A DNA stretch of 64,000 bases from NCBI GenBank assembly GCA_947448415.1, contig CANFMT010000011.1:1-64000 (forward strand). Reading direction: 5' to 3'. Within the stretch, counting starts at the first letter, position 1. Every line of letters begins with the position of its first letter. This document shows positions 45,786-54,435 of the stretch, one piece after another. The DNA is from Burkholderiaceae bacterium (GTDB taxonomy: Bacteria > Pseudomonadota > Gammaproteobacteria > Burkholderiales > Burkholderiaceae). A program made the position numbers and the translations under genes. The notes beneath the pieces were generated by a model. That model was not told the DNA's origin. It saw nothing but the letters and a program-made list of their open reading frames with translations, and did no database searches.

Positions 45786-48242
45786 ATGCAATTTTCTGAA
45801 TCTTGGCTCCGTCAGTATGTGAACCCACCACTTGATAGTGATGCATTAGGTCATGCGATGACAATGGCTGGTTTGGAAGTTGAAGAACAACATTCAGTAG
45901 CGCCCGCATTTACCAAGATCGTGATTGCGCAGATTCTATCTGCAGAGCAACATCCAGATGCAGACCGTTTGCGTGTTTGCAAAGTAGACGCGGGCACCGG
46001 CCAAGAATTACAAATCGTTTGTGGTGCGCCCAATGCGCGTGCTGGCATCAAGATTCCATGCGCGTTGGTTGGCGCTGAATTACCTCCAGCAGAAGCAGGC
46101 GGCAAGCCTTTCCTGATTAAGGTTGGCAAGCTGCGTGGCGTAGAAAGCCAAGGCATGTTGTGCTCTGGTCGTGAGCTCGGCTTAGGAGATGATCATGAAG
46201 GCATCTTAGAGTTGCCCGCAGATGCGCCAGTAGGTCAAGATATTCGTGACTATCTTGATCTCGATGATCAAATCTTTGTTATTAAGTTAACGCCTAATAA
46301 AGCCGATTGCCTCTCATTAATGGGAATGGCAAGAGAAGTCTCTGCTATTACAGGCGCTGCACTCTGCGCTCCTAAGTGGACTCCACCCACAGTATCTATA
46401 GATGAAATGCGCAAAGTAACAGTTGAAAGCACTGAACTTTGTGGACGTTTTGCAGGTCGTGTGATTCGTGGTGTGAATCCTCAGGCTAAAACACCAGATT
46501 GGATCGTGCAGCGTTTGTCACGTGCTGGTCAAAGAAGCATTTCTGCTTTAGTAGATCTGTCTAACTATGTCATGCTAGAGATGGGTCAGCCAACACACGT
46601 ATTTGATATTGATAAATTAAATGGTGACATTACTGTTCGTCTGGCTAAGTCTGACGAAACACTTGAATTATTAAATGGCCAAACAGTCATTTTGCAAGGT
46701 CCAGATACTGCAGGCAAATTGCAAGATGCTGGTGTAGTTGCTGACCAAACTGGTCCAGTTGCGCTGGCAGGCATTATGGGCGGAAACCACTGTGCTGTAT
46801 CTGATGACACTAAGAATATCTATGTTGAGGCGGCTTATTGGTTGCCTTCAGCCATTCAAGGACGTGCTCGTCGCTTTAATTTTAGTACTGATGCTGCGCA
46901 TCGCTTTGAGCGTGGCGTAGATCCTCAAAATACCGTCACTTGTCTAGAATATCTTAGTGCCTTAATTATTGAGGTCTGCGGAGGTCAGGCGGGCCCAGTA
47001 GATGACCAAGTTTTAAATGTGCCAGAGCGTAAGCCTGTCAAATTGCGTTTAGCCAGAGCTGAAAAAGTGATCGGTATTCCGCTAACGGCAGAGATTGTTA
47101 GCGATGTATTTAAGCGTCTTGGTTTTGAATTCAAGCAAGAGGGCGACACCTTTATTGTGAATCCTCCAAGTTATCGTTTTGATATTGAGATCGAAGAAGA
47201 TTTAATTGAAGAAGTCGCGCGTATGTACGGCTTTGAAAATATTCCAGATCTACCGCCAGTAGCATCGTTAAAGATGAGTGCTAAAGCGGAAGCAAAGCGC
47301 GGCATTCATCTATTGCGTCAGCGCTTGGCTTTGCAAGGTTACCAAGAGGCAGTGAACTTTGGATTTATCGATCTTGAAAGCGAGCAGCGTCTTGTGGGAG
47401 CTAAAGAACAAGATCTCATTAAGGTTCTAAATCCCATTGCAAATCAATATGGCGTGATGCGCAGTACTTTGTGGGGTGGTCTGCTTAATAACCTGAAAGC
47501 TAATCTGAATCGTGGCGCAGGCCGAGTACGCTTTTTTGAGACTGGCCGCGTATTTAAACGTGACGCTACCGTTGAAGATGCTGATGGCAAGGTTGCTGGC
47601 TTTTATCAACCCCAAAAGATTGGGGGTCTAGCTTACGGTTCATTTGTTCCGGAGCAGTGGTCTAGTGTTACCAGAGCAGTAGATTTCTTCGATGTGAAGG
47701 GCGATCTTGAGCGTGTTTTAGATCCGCTACATTTTGTAACGGAAGCTGCTCAGCATCCTGCATTGCATCCCGGGCGCTCTGCTCAAGTTTTATTAAAGGC
47801 CGGTAAAAATAATATTGCTATCGGTTGGATTGGTGAGCTGCATCCAGGCTTGCAACAGGCGTATGAACTTCCCCAAGCGCCAGTTCTATTCGAATTGGAT
47901 TTAGAGCCGATTCGCAACCTTGGTTTACCAGTGCCAGATGAATTGAGTAAATTTCCTGCGGTGCAGCGAGATTTGGCGGTAGTGGTAAAGCAAAGTGTTC
48001 CTGCACAGTCATTGTTAGATGCGATGGCAGCGAGCAAGCAACCTTTTGTACGTGCAATCGAGCTTTTTGACGAATTTAAGCCCAAGCCTGGATCGAGCAG
48101 CATGGCCGATGATGAGAAGAGCTTGGCTTTCCGTGTGACCCTATTAAATCCACAGGAAACCTTGCAAGATCTTCAAATTGATGCGGTAATAGCTACTTTA
48201 TTAAGCGCTGTTGAGAAAAAATGTGCAGCTCGTCTGCGCTAG
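45786..48242 (+). CDS. pheT: Phenylalanyl-tRNA synthetase beta subunit
   Basis: The 818-residue subunit carries an N-terminal tRNA-binding domain (IVIAQILSAEQHPDADRLRVCKVDAG), the B3/B4 editing domain (YVMLEMGQPTHVFDIDKLNG), B5 domains with DIEIEEDLIEEVARMYGFENIP, and a C-terminal anticodon-binding FDX-ACB domain (SKFPAVQRDLAVVV). It completes the PheRS holoenzyme and edits Tyr-tRNA-Phe. It follows pheS by 23 bp. Confidence 0.97.
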   Translation: MQFSESWLRQYVNPPLDSDALGHAMTMAGLEVEEQHSVAPAFTKIVIAQILSAEQHPDADRLRVCKVDAGTGQELQIVCGAPNARAGIKIPCALVGAELPPAEAGGKPFLIKVGKLRGVESQGMLCSGRELGLGDDHEGILELPADAPVGQDIRDYLDLDDQIFVIKLTPNKADCLSLMGMAREVSAITGAALCAPKWTPPTVSIDEMRKVTVESTELCGRFAGRVIRGVNPQAKTPDWIVQRLSRAGQRSISALVDLSNYVMLEMGQPTHVFDIDKLNGDITVRLAKSDETLELLNGQTVILQGPDTAGKLQDAGVVADQTGPVALAGIMGGNHCAVSDDTKNIYVEAAYWLPSAIQGRARRFNFSTDAAHRFERGVDPQNTVTCLEYLSALIIEVCGGQAGPVDDQVLNVPERKPVKLRLARAEKVIGIPLTAEIVSDVFKRLGFEFKQEGDTFIVNPPSYRFDIEIEEDLIEEVARMYGFENIPDLPPVASLKMSAKAEAKRGIHLLRQRLALQGYQEAVNFGFIDLESEQRLVGAKEQDLIKVLNPIANQYGVMRSTLWGGLLNNLKANLNRGAGRVRFFETGRVFKRDATVEDADGKVAGFYQPQKIGGLAYGSFVPEQWSSVTRAVDFFDVKGDLERVLDPLHFVTEAAQHPALHPGRSAQVLLKAGKNNIAIGWIGELHPGLQQAYELPQAPVLFELDLEPIRNLGLPVPDELSKFPAVQRDLAVVVKQSVPAQSLLDAMAASKQPFVRAIELFDEFKPKPGSSSMADDEKSLAFRVTLLNPQETLQDLQIDAVIATLLSAVEKKCAARLR

Positions 48243-48291
48243 GTTTAGTATTAGATATAAATCAAATAAATAGTTACCAGAGAGACATACA

Positions 48292-48615
48292 ATGACTGAA
48301 TTGATCTCCAATGACACCGTTACCAAAAACGAGCTTTCAGAAGCTCTTTTTGATCAGGTAGGCCTCAATAAACGTGAAGCAAAAGATATGATTGATGCGT
48401 TCTTTGATCGCATCGGCCAATCACTTGAAGCTGGTGTTGAAGTAAAAATCTCAGGTTTTGGTAATTTTCAGTTGCGCAATAAATCGGCACGTCCTGGTCG
48501 AAATCCAAAAACAGGTCAAATGATTCCGATTGCTGCTCGACGCGTGGTTACTTTTCATGCAAGTCAAAAGCTTAAAGATGTAGTGGAGTCGCATGCTAGA
48601 GAAAACCGAGTTTGA
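48292..48615 (+). CDS. ihfA: Integration host factor alpha subunit
   Basis: The 107-residue HU/IHF-family DNA-bending protein has [55 protein letters not shown] (beta-arm with the intercalating Pro) and [16 protein letters not shown]. Position after pheT identifies it as IHF-alpha. Its last 23 bp overlap the MerR-type gene, as is common in proteobacteria. Confidence 0.95.
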   Translation: MTELISNDTVTKNELSEALFDQVGLNKREAKDMIDAFFDRIGQSLEAGVEVKISGFGNFQLRNKSARPGRNPKTGQMIPIAARRVVTFHASQKLKDVVESHARENRV

Positions 48616-48943
48616 TTCAAGCTCGGCCTTACCGAGCTCTCAACTTCCTCCTATACCTGCTAAACGCTATTTCACTATCGGTGAAGTAGCTGATCTTTGC
48701 GGCGTTCGCTCACACGTATTGCGTTACTGGGAGCAAGAGTTTTCACAACTCAGTCCACAAAAACGTCGTGGTAACCGTCGTTACTATCAACATCATGAAG
48801 TGGTGTTAATCCGTAAGATTAGAGCTCTTTTATATGAAGAGGGTTTTACCATCAGCGGCGCTCGTAATCGACTTGATGAGGTGCGCGGAGAACTCCGTCT
48901 GCGCGATGAACTGCAAGCAGTTTTGCAAATTCTTACCAAATAG
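48593..48943 (+). CDS. MerR-family transcriptional regulator
   Basis: The 116-residue protein has a MerR winged helix-turn-helix: [53 protein letters not shown] short coiled helix ([15 protein letters not shown]) follows, with no effector-binding domain. The conserved ihfA-merR pair overlaps by 23 bp; the regulator's targets are unknown. It lies 24 bp before tRNA-Pro. Confidence 0.9.
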   Translation: MLEKTEFDSSSALPSSQLPPIPAKRYFTIGEVADLCGVRSHVLRYWEQEFSQLSPQKRRGNRRYYQHHEVVLIRKIRALLYEEGFTISGARNRLDEVRGELRLRDELQAVLQILTK

Positions 48944-48967
48944 TTACTGATACAATTTACCTCTTGT

Positions 48968-49044
<77 letters not shown>

Positions 49045-49122
49045 TTTTCTATCAACTCAAACCTAACTATCCCAATATTTTAGTTTAGCAAAGTGGCGCA
49101 CATTTTTCTGTGTTGTCATGAA

Positions 49123-50517
49123 TTAAGAGTTAGTACGAGTGGACCTGCATACTTGGCGAATCAGCGGGTCTATCGTAGCGCTATGCTCAATTTTGTCAAT
49201 GCAGGTGATGAGATCATCGGCCGTACCCCTCGGTACACCGACCTCGTCGTAAAGCTGATGGGTCATATCGACGGCAGATTCCCAGCTCATCTGGTCACTG
49301 TTGGCGTCCGCCTCTTCTGACCATTCGATACTACGACCATCTTTTAGTAATACAGTTACGAGAGGCTGATAAACAGCGCGATTGTCGTCAGCAATAATTT
49401 TGACTCGCTGCACTAGAGCGCTGATCGCAGAATTATCAAAAATTCGAAGATCTTGGAAGGTAGCTGTTCCGTAATGCCAGGCAAGTGCAGCACAGAAAGG
49501 TGCGCTCATCACTGTCTGTGCGGAACTACGGAATGGACCCGTAAAGCGCATTCCGATAAAATTTGCCTCATAAGGGTTCAGGCGTAAAACTATGAGCTCG
49601 GGATCTTGTCCTTCTGCCTGGGTTCTAAGATGAGCTAGGCCACGAATAATTCCGCGCACAAACTGACATGCAGGATATCGTTTAACAGTGAGGTTGGTAA
49701 ATTCGAAGTGTTCCCCGAGTTCTTTGGTTAGGCGGGCGCCATAGTCATGTCGCGCAGGATTACCAAAGGCCTGATAAAAGCCAGCAGCACCAAACAAGCC
49801 GCTAGCTGCGGCATCGACACCTAGTCCGATCAGGTCTACGATATGGGCAGCATTGCGTGCAGCGAAACCTGCCTGAAAGGGCGACTCTTCAGTACCGGCA
49901 TCCACATGCTCGCGTAGACCGGCAGCAAAGCTAACTGACATGTTAATGGTATTTCGGATACGTGTGGAATCTAGTTGGCGCGCCCGAGCAATTGCTACTC
50001 CCGCTCCAAAAACTCCATAACATGGTGTTGTTCGGAAGCCCTTTCGGCTCAGATCGGAAGCATGGTCGCGACCAATACGTAGGGCGACTTCATAGCCAGC
50101 TACGAGTGCGGCAAGAAGTTCGCTGCCTGCGCCCCTGGCTTCCTCAATAGCAGCGAGGACGGCAGGAATGATAACGCCTCCGAGATGCCCGCAAAGGTGT
50201 GAGTCTCCCTGTACACGTCCAGATAGTAGTACCGCATTTGCGAAGGCCGCATTGCTAACGGACGTCTTGGTGTCGTCATGTAAGCGAGTGGCAGGCCCAT
50301 TGCTTGCATCTTTTGATATGTGGCTGGCAGCAGTCGCAAGAAAGACGGGGCGCGCTTTGATTGTCCCAACACCTACTGCGAGTCCGTAGAGTAAGCATGC
50401 TTTGGCAGTCTGCAGCGTCTTCGGACTAAGTTGTTGCAGATCTAGGTCGGCTGCAAAAGCTGATAGAGCATCAAGTTGCTCTGACAGGTCTACTATTTTA
50501 TCGACTTTAGAAGTCAT
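49123..50517 (-). CDS. MmgE/PrpD-family protein
   Basis: The 464-residue protein matches the MmgE/PrpD fold: LLYGLAVGVGTIKARPVFLA, GRVQGDSHLCGHLGGVIIPAVLAAIEEARGAGSELLAALVAGYEVALRIG, TPCYGVFGAGVAIARAR, and VKRYPACQFVRGIIRGLAHLR. Members include 2-methylcitrate dehydratase and itaconate-forming cis-aconitate decarboxylase; the substrate here is undetermined. It forms an operon with the Bug receptor upstream (22-bp gap). The gene is richer in G+C than its neighbours (34 of 60 at 50041-50100, against 26 of 60 at 47041-47100) and begins a region downstream of tRNA-Pro, both hints of acquisition. Confidence 0.85.
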   Translation of the reverse strand: MTSKVDKIVDLSEQLDALSAFAADLDLQQLSPKTLQTAKACLLYGLAVGVGTIKARPVFLATAASHISKDASNGPATRLHDDTKTSVSNAAFANAVLLSGRVQGDSHLCGHLGGVIIPAVLAAIEEARGAGSELLAALVAGYEVALRIGRDHASDLSRKGFRTTPCYGVFGAGVAIARARQLDSTRIRNTINMSVSFAAGLREHVDAGTEESPFQAGFAARNAAHIVDLIGLGVDAAASGLFGAAGFYQAFGNPARHDYGARLTKELGEHFEFTNLTVKRYPACQFVRGIIRGLAHLRTQAEGQDPELIVLRLNPYEANFIGMRFTGPFRSSAQTVMSAPFCAALAWHYGTATFQDLRIFDNSAISALVQRVKIIADDNRAVYQPLVTVLLKDGRSIEWSEEADANSDQMSWESAVDMTHQLYDEVGVPRGTADDLITCIDKIEHSATIDPLIRQVCRSTRTNS

Positions 50518-50539
50518 GCTTTACCTGCTCGGTTAATGT

Positions 50540-51511
50540 TCATTCGGGCTTAACCCCAGCAATTTTCATCAGTTCAGCCCAGTGGCCGACATCGCGTTTG
50601 AGGAAATCAGTCATCTGCTTTGCTGTTGTGATAGAGGGCTGTTCAACACCTAAATCTTGGAACCGCTTGCGAATATCTTCACGTTTCATAATTTTCGCCA
50701 TTTCATTCTCAAGACGATTGCTGATCTCCGGGGGTAGCCCTGCTGGTGCAGCTAGACCAAACCAAGAAATGACCACGTAGCCAGGATAGCCTGATTCCGC
50801 AATGGTGGGAACGTCGGGCATGAGGGCCTGTCGAACTGGACCGGAGATGGCTATAGGCCTTAGCTTTCCACTTTTGATCAGTGGAAGTGCAGTTACTACA
50901 TTGATAAAGCCCGCAGTGACTTGTGCGGAGATTAAGTCATTTAATGCTGGCGCGTTTCCTTTGTAGGGAATATGTACTATGTCAAATCCAGCGCGACTTT
51001 TCAGGGCTTCCATTGCGAGATGCCCTGCGGTACCCGCACCAGAGGAGGAATAGTTTAGTTTGCCCTGGGACTTCTTCGCATAGTCTATGAATTCGCGCAG
51101 AGTTTTCGTTGGCACAGAGGTAGGTACAACCAATACCTGTGAAATATTGCAGACCATAGCGATCGGTTGGAACGCCGAATTGACATCATAAGGAAGGTCT
51201 GTACGTAAGGACTGGTTGATGGTATTGGTACTTGTAAGCATGACTAAAGAGTAGCCATCGGCCGCCGATCTAGCAGCAATCTCTGTACCGATTAACGCAC
51301 TTGCACCGACCCGATTTTCTACAAAAATTGGGGTGCCCAATGCAGCCCCAAGCTGATCGGCAATAACTCTACCGATGACGTCGGTTGAACCACCTGCCGG
51401 ATAGGGCATGATCATCTTGATGGGACGATTAGGATAGGCATCCGCATAGGCCTGCGGCAAGAATCCGAGAGCGCATAACAGCACAAGCAGGATACGAACG
51501 AACAGTTGCAT
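50540..51511 (-). CDS. Bug-family (TctC) periplasmic solute receptor 3
   Basis: This 323-residue receptor has a signal peptide (QLFVRILLVLLCALGFLPQAYA) and Bug motifs: YPNRPIKMIMPYPAGGSTDVIGR, FVENRVGASALIGTEIAARSAADGYS, HIPYKGNAPALNDLISAQ and GLAAPAGLPPEISNRL. It precedes the MmgE/PrpD gene in the same direction, suggesting that it binds a carboxylate degraded by that enzyme. No TctAB genes are adjacent. Confidence 0.9.
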   Translation of the reverse strand: MQLFVRILLVLLCALGFLPQAYADAYPNRPIKMIMPYPAGGSTDVIGRVIADQLGAALGTPIFVENRVGASALIGTEIAARSAADGYSLVMLTSTNTINQSLRTDLPYDVNSAFQPIAMVCNISQVLVVPTSVPTKTLREFIDYAKKSQGKLNYSSSGAGTAGHLAMEALKSRAGFDIVHIPYKGNAPALNDLISAQVTAGFINVVTALPLIKSGKLRPIAISGPVRQALMPDVPTIAESGYPGYVVISWFGLAAPAGLPPEISNRLENEMAKIMKREDIRKRFQDLGVEQPSITTAKQMTDFLKRDVGHWAELMKIAGVKPE

Positions 51512-51557
51512 AAGCTATTTCCTTTGAATCTTTTGCGCCTCGAGCAGCCTTGTATTT

Positions 51558-51583
51558 TGATAGGATACTGTGTCATCCTATCA
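51558..51583. promoter_or_regulatory. Inverted-repeat operator candidate upstream of Bug3-mmgE
   Basis: TGATAGGAT (51558-51566) and ATCCTATCA (51575-51583) are perfect 9-bp arms around an 8-bp spacer, 47 bp upstream of the Bug receptor start. The geometry fits a dimeric regulator site. The rest of the 282-bp spacer (51512-51793) shows only a small CCCTTTAAGGG palindrome near 51667. Confidence 0.45.
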
Positions 51584-51793
51584 TGTGTAGTCTTCGAGTA
51601 GTAGGTTCTAAGGACTCATGCATCGCCTAAATAGACGCTAAATTGACTCCTCTTCTACGGAAATGCCCTTTAAGGGGAAATGCAAAATTCCATCCCCGGA
51701 TCGTTCGAGTGTTAAATTTACTTCAATCATCATGAAATCTCCCCTAATGGAGAGCCAGTACAAATTCGAAAAAGTGAATTAACGAGAAAACAT

Positions 51794-52588
51794 ATGAAAA
51801 AAATATTAGCCACCCTATTACTTTTTGCATCAGCATTAGTATTTTCCCAGCAGGCTCCAACGAATCAAAACTATGGCACGGCGGCGCCAAAATCTATTGC
51901 ATTTATCGGCAATAGTTTTTTCTATTTTAATAATGGCATTATTAGTAACTTGGCACCAATGGTCAGCGAAGGCATGAACGGTGCGCCGCTTCGGCAAAGC
52001 ATGATTACGATTAGTGGCTCAGGTTTCGATTGGCACGATGTTGATTCCTACTTTAGGCCAGGGGCTATCGGTAAGTATTCATTTGATTCTCAAAATAATG
52101 TCATCATTAACGTTGCGCAAAATCCATTATTTGAGGTATCTGTTTTGATGGATTGCAGTCAATGCCCAATTCATCCACAAATGAAATCTGTTTTTACTGA
52201 ATATGCAAAAAAACACAGTGATACGGTAAGAAAACATGGATCAAGGCCCGTGTTCTTTATGTCTTGGGCTTATAAGGATAAGCCTGAAATGACGATTCCA
52301 TTAGCCGATGCTTACACTCACGCAGGTAATGAAAATGACGTTCTCGTGATCCCGGTAGGATTGGCCTTTGCTAAATCAATCGCGACGAAGCCGGATTTGA
52401 ATCTTTATGCCGCAGATAAGCGTCATCCCAGTATGGCGGGAACCTATCTTGCAGCAGCGACAACCTACGCAACTTTATTTAATCAGAATCCTGTGGGCTT
52501 GAAATATAACGCCGGATTAAGCCCTGAGATAGCTTTATATTTGCAGCAAGTAGCTAATGACACGGTAAAAGAATATTTTAAGCATTGA
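51794..52588 (+). CDS. Exported SGNH/GDSL-like hydrolase-type protein
   Basis: The 264-residue protein has a signal peptide (KKILATLLLFASALVFSQQ) and an SGNH-like layout. The block I equivalent reads SIAFIGNSFFYFNNG (Ser41 in the GxS position) and a late AADKRHPSMAGTYLAA supplies the Asp/His pair of block V. A CSQCPIHPQM segment is unusual. It may be a periplasmic esterase or carbohydrate deacetylase; the family match is moderate and the substrate unknown. It stands alone between the Bug3-mmgE operon and the convergent gntR gene. Confidence 0.65.
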   Translation: MKKILATLLLFASALVFSQQAPTNQNYGTAAPKSIAFIGNSFFYFNNGIISNLAPMVSEGMNGAPLRQSMITISGSGFDWHDVDSYFRPGAIGKYSFDSQNNVIINVAQNPLFEVSVLMDCSQCPIHPQMKSVFTEYAKKHSDTVRKHGSRPVFFMSWAYKDKPEMTIPLADAYTHAGNENDVLVIPVGLAFAKSIATKPDLNLYAADKRHPSMAGTYLAAATTYATLFNQNPVGLKYNAGLSPEIALYLQQVANDTVKEYFKH

Positions 52589-52625
52589 AGCATTTCATAC
52601 GAATGCGAGATATGCAGTTTTGTAT

Positions 52626-53363
52626 TTATCGCGGTCTCAATTCTCGATGAAAGTTTAATTCGCAGTTGTACTCACCCTCTGGGTGGTAACTGACTGTGAT
52701 TTCAAAAGCATTTTTTTGTGCATCTAGGTAATGCCTAATGATTCTTAAAGCGGGAGAGTTTTCTTTAACGCCCAAAGCTTTTGCAGTTTTTGCATTAAGT
52801 CTACTTAGGCTAATACCAACGGTAGCGCTCTCTACGCGTTGGCCGTAGCTCTTTTCAATCTGTTCATGAACAGGAATTGTAAAGTGTTCTTTTAGCTTTA
52901 CAACCTCAGAGTACCGCGGCAGTAAGTAAAAATCAGTCCAACATAAAGGCTGAGCGCTTTCATTAAGTTTTCTCAATGCGCCAATACGAAACCATGGCGT
53001 GCTAATAGGGCAGCCCAATATCTCCGATAAAGCAGCATCACAAGTTAAGTGCTCCTCGATTAAATTGTTGCGGATAGTATTGTTTGGATAGCTAAATAAA
53101 TGGCGAAGATCTCCTGCAACGTTTGCAAATACAGTAGGTTCACTAGCTGCTATTACCTTGGTGCCTGATCCTGCGCGTCGTGTAATGAGTCCTTTACCAA
53201 TCAGTATCTTTAGTGCATCACGTACTGAGTGGTGGCTAGCATCAAACTCTTTGCAAAGCAATTCTTCAGTTGGAAGGTATGTACCTAGGGGGTACATACC
53301 GCTAAAAATCCGATCCGCTAGAGTGGCGCTAATTTTTTGATACAGCGTTTGCTTCAAAGTCAT
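52626..53363 (-). CDS. GntR-family (HutC subfamily) transcriptional regulator
   Basis: The 245-residue protein has an N-terminal winged helix-turn-helix (PLGTYLPTEELLCKEFDASHHSVRDALKILIGKGLITRRAGSGTKV, ~25-70) and a C-terminal UTRA ligand domain (EHLTCDAALSEILGCPISTPWFRI...ITVSYHPEGEYNCELNFHR). It likely controls the adjacent Bug/CoA-transferase/crotonase genes, with the effector an acyl-CoA or carboxylate. A perfect 10-bp inverted repeat lies within its own coding sequence near the start (53276-53300). Confidence 0.88.
   Translation of the reverse strand: MTLKQTLYQKISATLADRIFSGMYPLGTYLPTEELLCKEFDASHHSVRDALKILIGKGLITRRAGSGTKVIAASEPTVFANVAGDLRHLFSYPNNTIRNNLIEEHLTCDAALSEILGCPISTPWFRIGALRKLNESAQPLCWTDFYLLPRYSEVVKLKEHFTIPVHEQIEKSYGQRVESATVGISLSRLNAKTAKALGVKENSPALRIIRHYLDAQKNAFEITVSYHPEGEYNCELNFHRELRPR
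53276..53300. repeat. Perfect 10-bp inverted repeat inside the gntR gene
   Basis: GGTATGTACC (53276-53285) and GGTACATACC (53291-53300) flank TAGGG, inside codons ~22-30 of the GntR gene. Each arm is itself nearly symmetrical (GGTA-N2-TACC). It may be an intragenic operator or an mRNA hairpin. Confidence 0.55.
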
Positions 53364-53422
53364 TTATTCCAAATGGGGTGACCCAAAAATTACATCAAAT
53401 AAGGTATTGCAAGTCCTGGAAA

Positions 53423-54415
53423 TTAGTCCGCCTTAATATTGCCATCCTTAACAATCTTGCTTAAACGCTGCATTTCTTTTTGAAAGTACAGTTGGCTTTC
53501 TGCTGGGGTGTTGATAGTCATCACTTCTCCGCCATCCGCTGCAACCTTTTCTTTAAATGCGCTAGAGGCAGTCACTTGGTCAAGGGCTTTAGTAATCTTA
53601 TTGAGTATTGGTGCTGGTACACCAGCAGGCGTCCAAACTGCATACACAATGGACATTTCATAACCCTTCAAATTACCTGCTTCTGCAATTGTTGGGACAT
53701 CAGGTAGTAAGGTTGATCTTGTTGCGCCGGTGGTAGCAAGAGCATTCAGTTTTCCAGAGCGAACGTGTGGCAGGGCAAGACCAAAAGCCGAGAAGCTCAA
53801 GGGTATTTGTCCACCTAGGGTATCGGTAATGGCTGGACCGCCACCTTTATAAGGGACGTGTGTCATCTTGATGCCGGCTTGATTGGTAAAGAGGGCTCCC
53901 GCTAGGTGACTTGCGCTTCCATTGCCAAAGCTCGCATAACTAATGCCATCTGGATCTCTTTTAGCCATTGCGATGAGTTCGCCAATATTTTTAGCAGGAA
54001 AATTCACGTTTTCCACTAACAGCATAGGAATCGATGCCACTACTGCGATTGGAACAATATCTTTTTCAGTCGAGTAGGGGGTCTTACCATACATCGTTGG
54101 ATTAATAGCATGTGATGTAATGGATTGAAACATGAGTGTGTAACCATCGGGAGCAGATTTAGCTACCGCATCTGCACCAATCATGCCGTTAGCTCCACCA
54201 CGATTTTCTACAACTACTTGTTGACCCAAAATGGTCGATAGTTGGTTGGCAATAGTTCTGCCAAGGGTATCGGCAAATCCACCTACTGGCCATGTAATGA
54301 TGAGTTTGATAGGTCTATTGGGGTAGCTATCAGCTTGCGCCCAAACACTTCCCTGAAAGCAGAGCGCCAAGCTCAGTCCTAGTGCAATTTTTTTGATGAC
54401 TTCAAAGCGTTTCAT
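53423..54415 (-). CDS. Bug-family (TctC) periplasmic solute receptor 4
   Basis: The 330-residue receptor has a signal peptide (ALGLSLALCFQGSVWAQA) and the Bug motifs YPNRPIKLIITWPVGGFADTLGR, VVENRGGANGMIGADAVAKSAPDGYT and THVPYKGGGPAITDTLGGQ. It is the downstream member of a crotonase-CoA transferase-Bug operon, so it probably binds an organic acid that those enzymes activate and degrade. Confidence 0.9.
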   Translation of the reverse strand: MKRFEVIKKIALGLSLALCFQGSVWAQADSYPNRPIKLIITWPVGGFADTLGRTIANQLSTILGQQVVVENRGGANGMIGADAVAKSAPDGYTLMFQSITSHAINPTMYGKTPYSTEKDIVPIAVVASIPMLLVENVNFPAKNIGELIAMAKRDPDGISYASFGNGSASHLAGALFTNQAGIKMTHVPYKGGGPAITDTLGGQIPLSFSAFGLALPHVRSGKLNALATTGATRSTLLPDVPTIAEAGNLKGYEMSIVYAVWTPAGVPAPILNKITKALDQVTASSAFKEKVAADGGEVMTINTPAESQLYFQKEMQRLSKIVKDGNIKAD

Positions 54416-54435
54416 ATTAGGTCTCCTAAGGGGAT

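Noticed and set aside
45851..46156. 101-codon minus-strand frame in pheT
   Set aside because: Antisense shadow of a conserved gene; no recognisable protein features.
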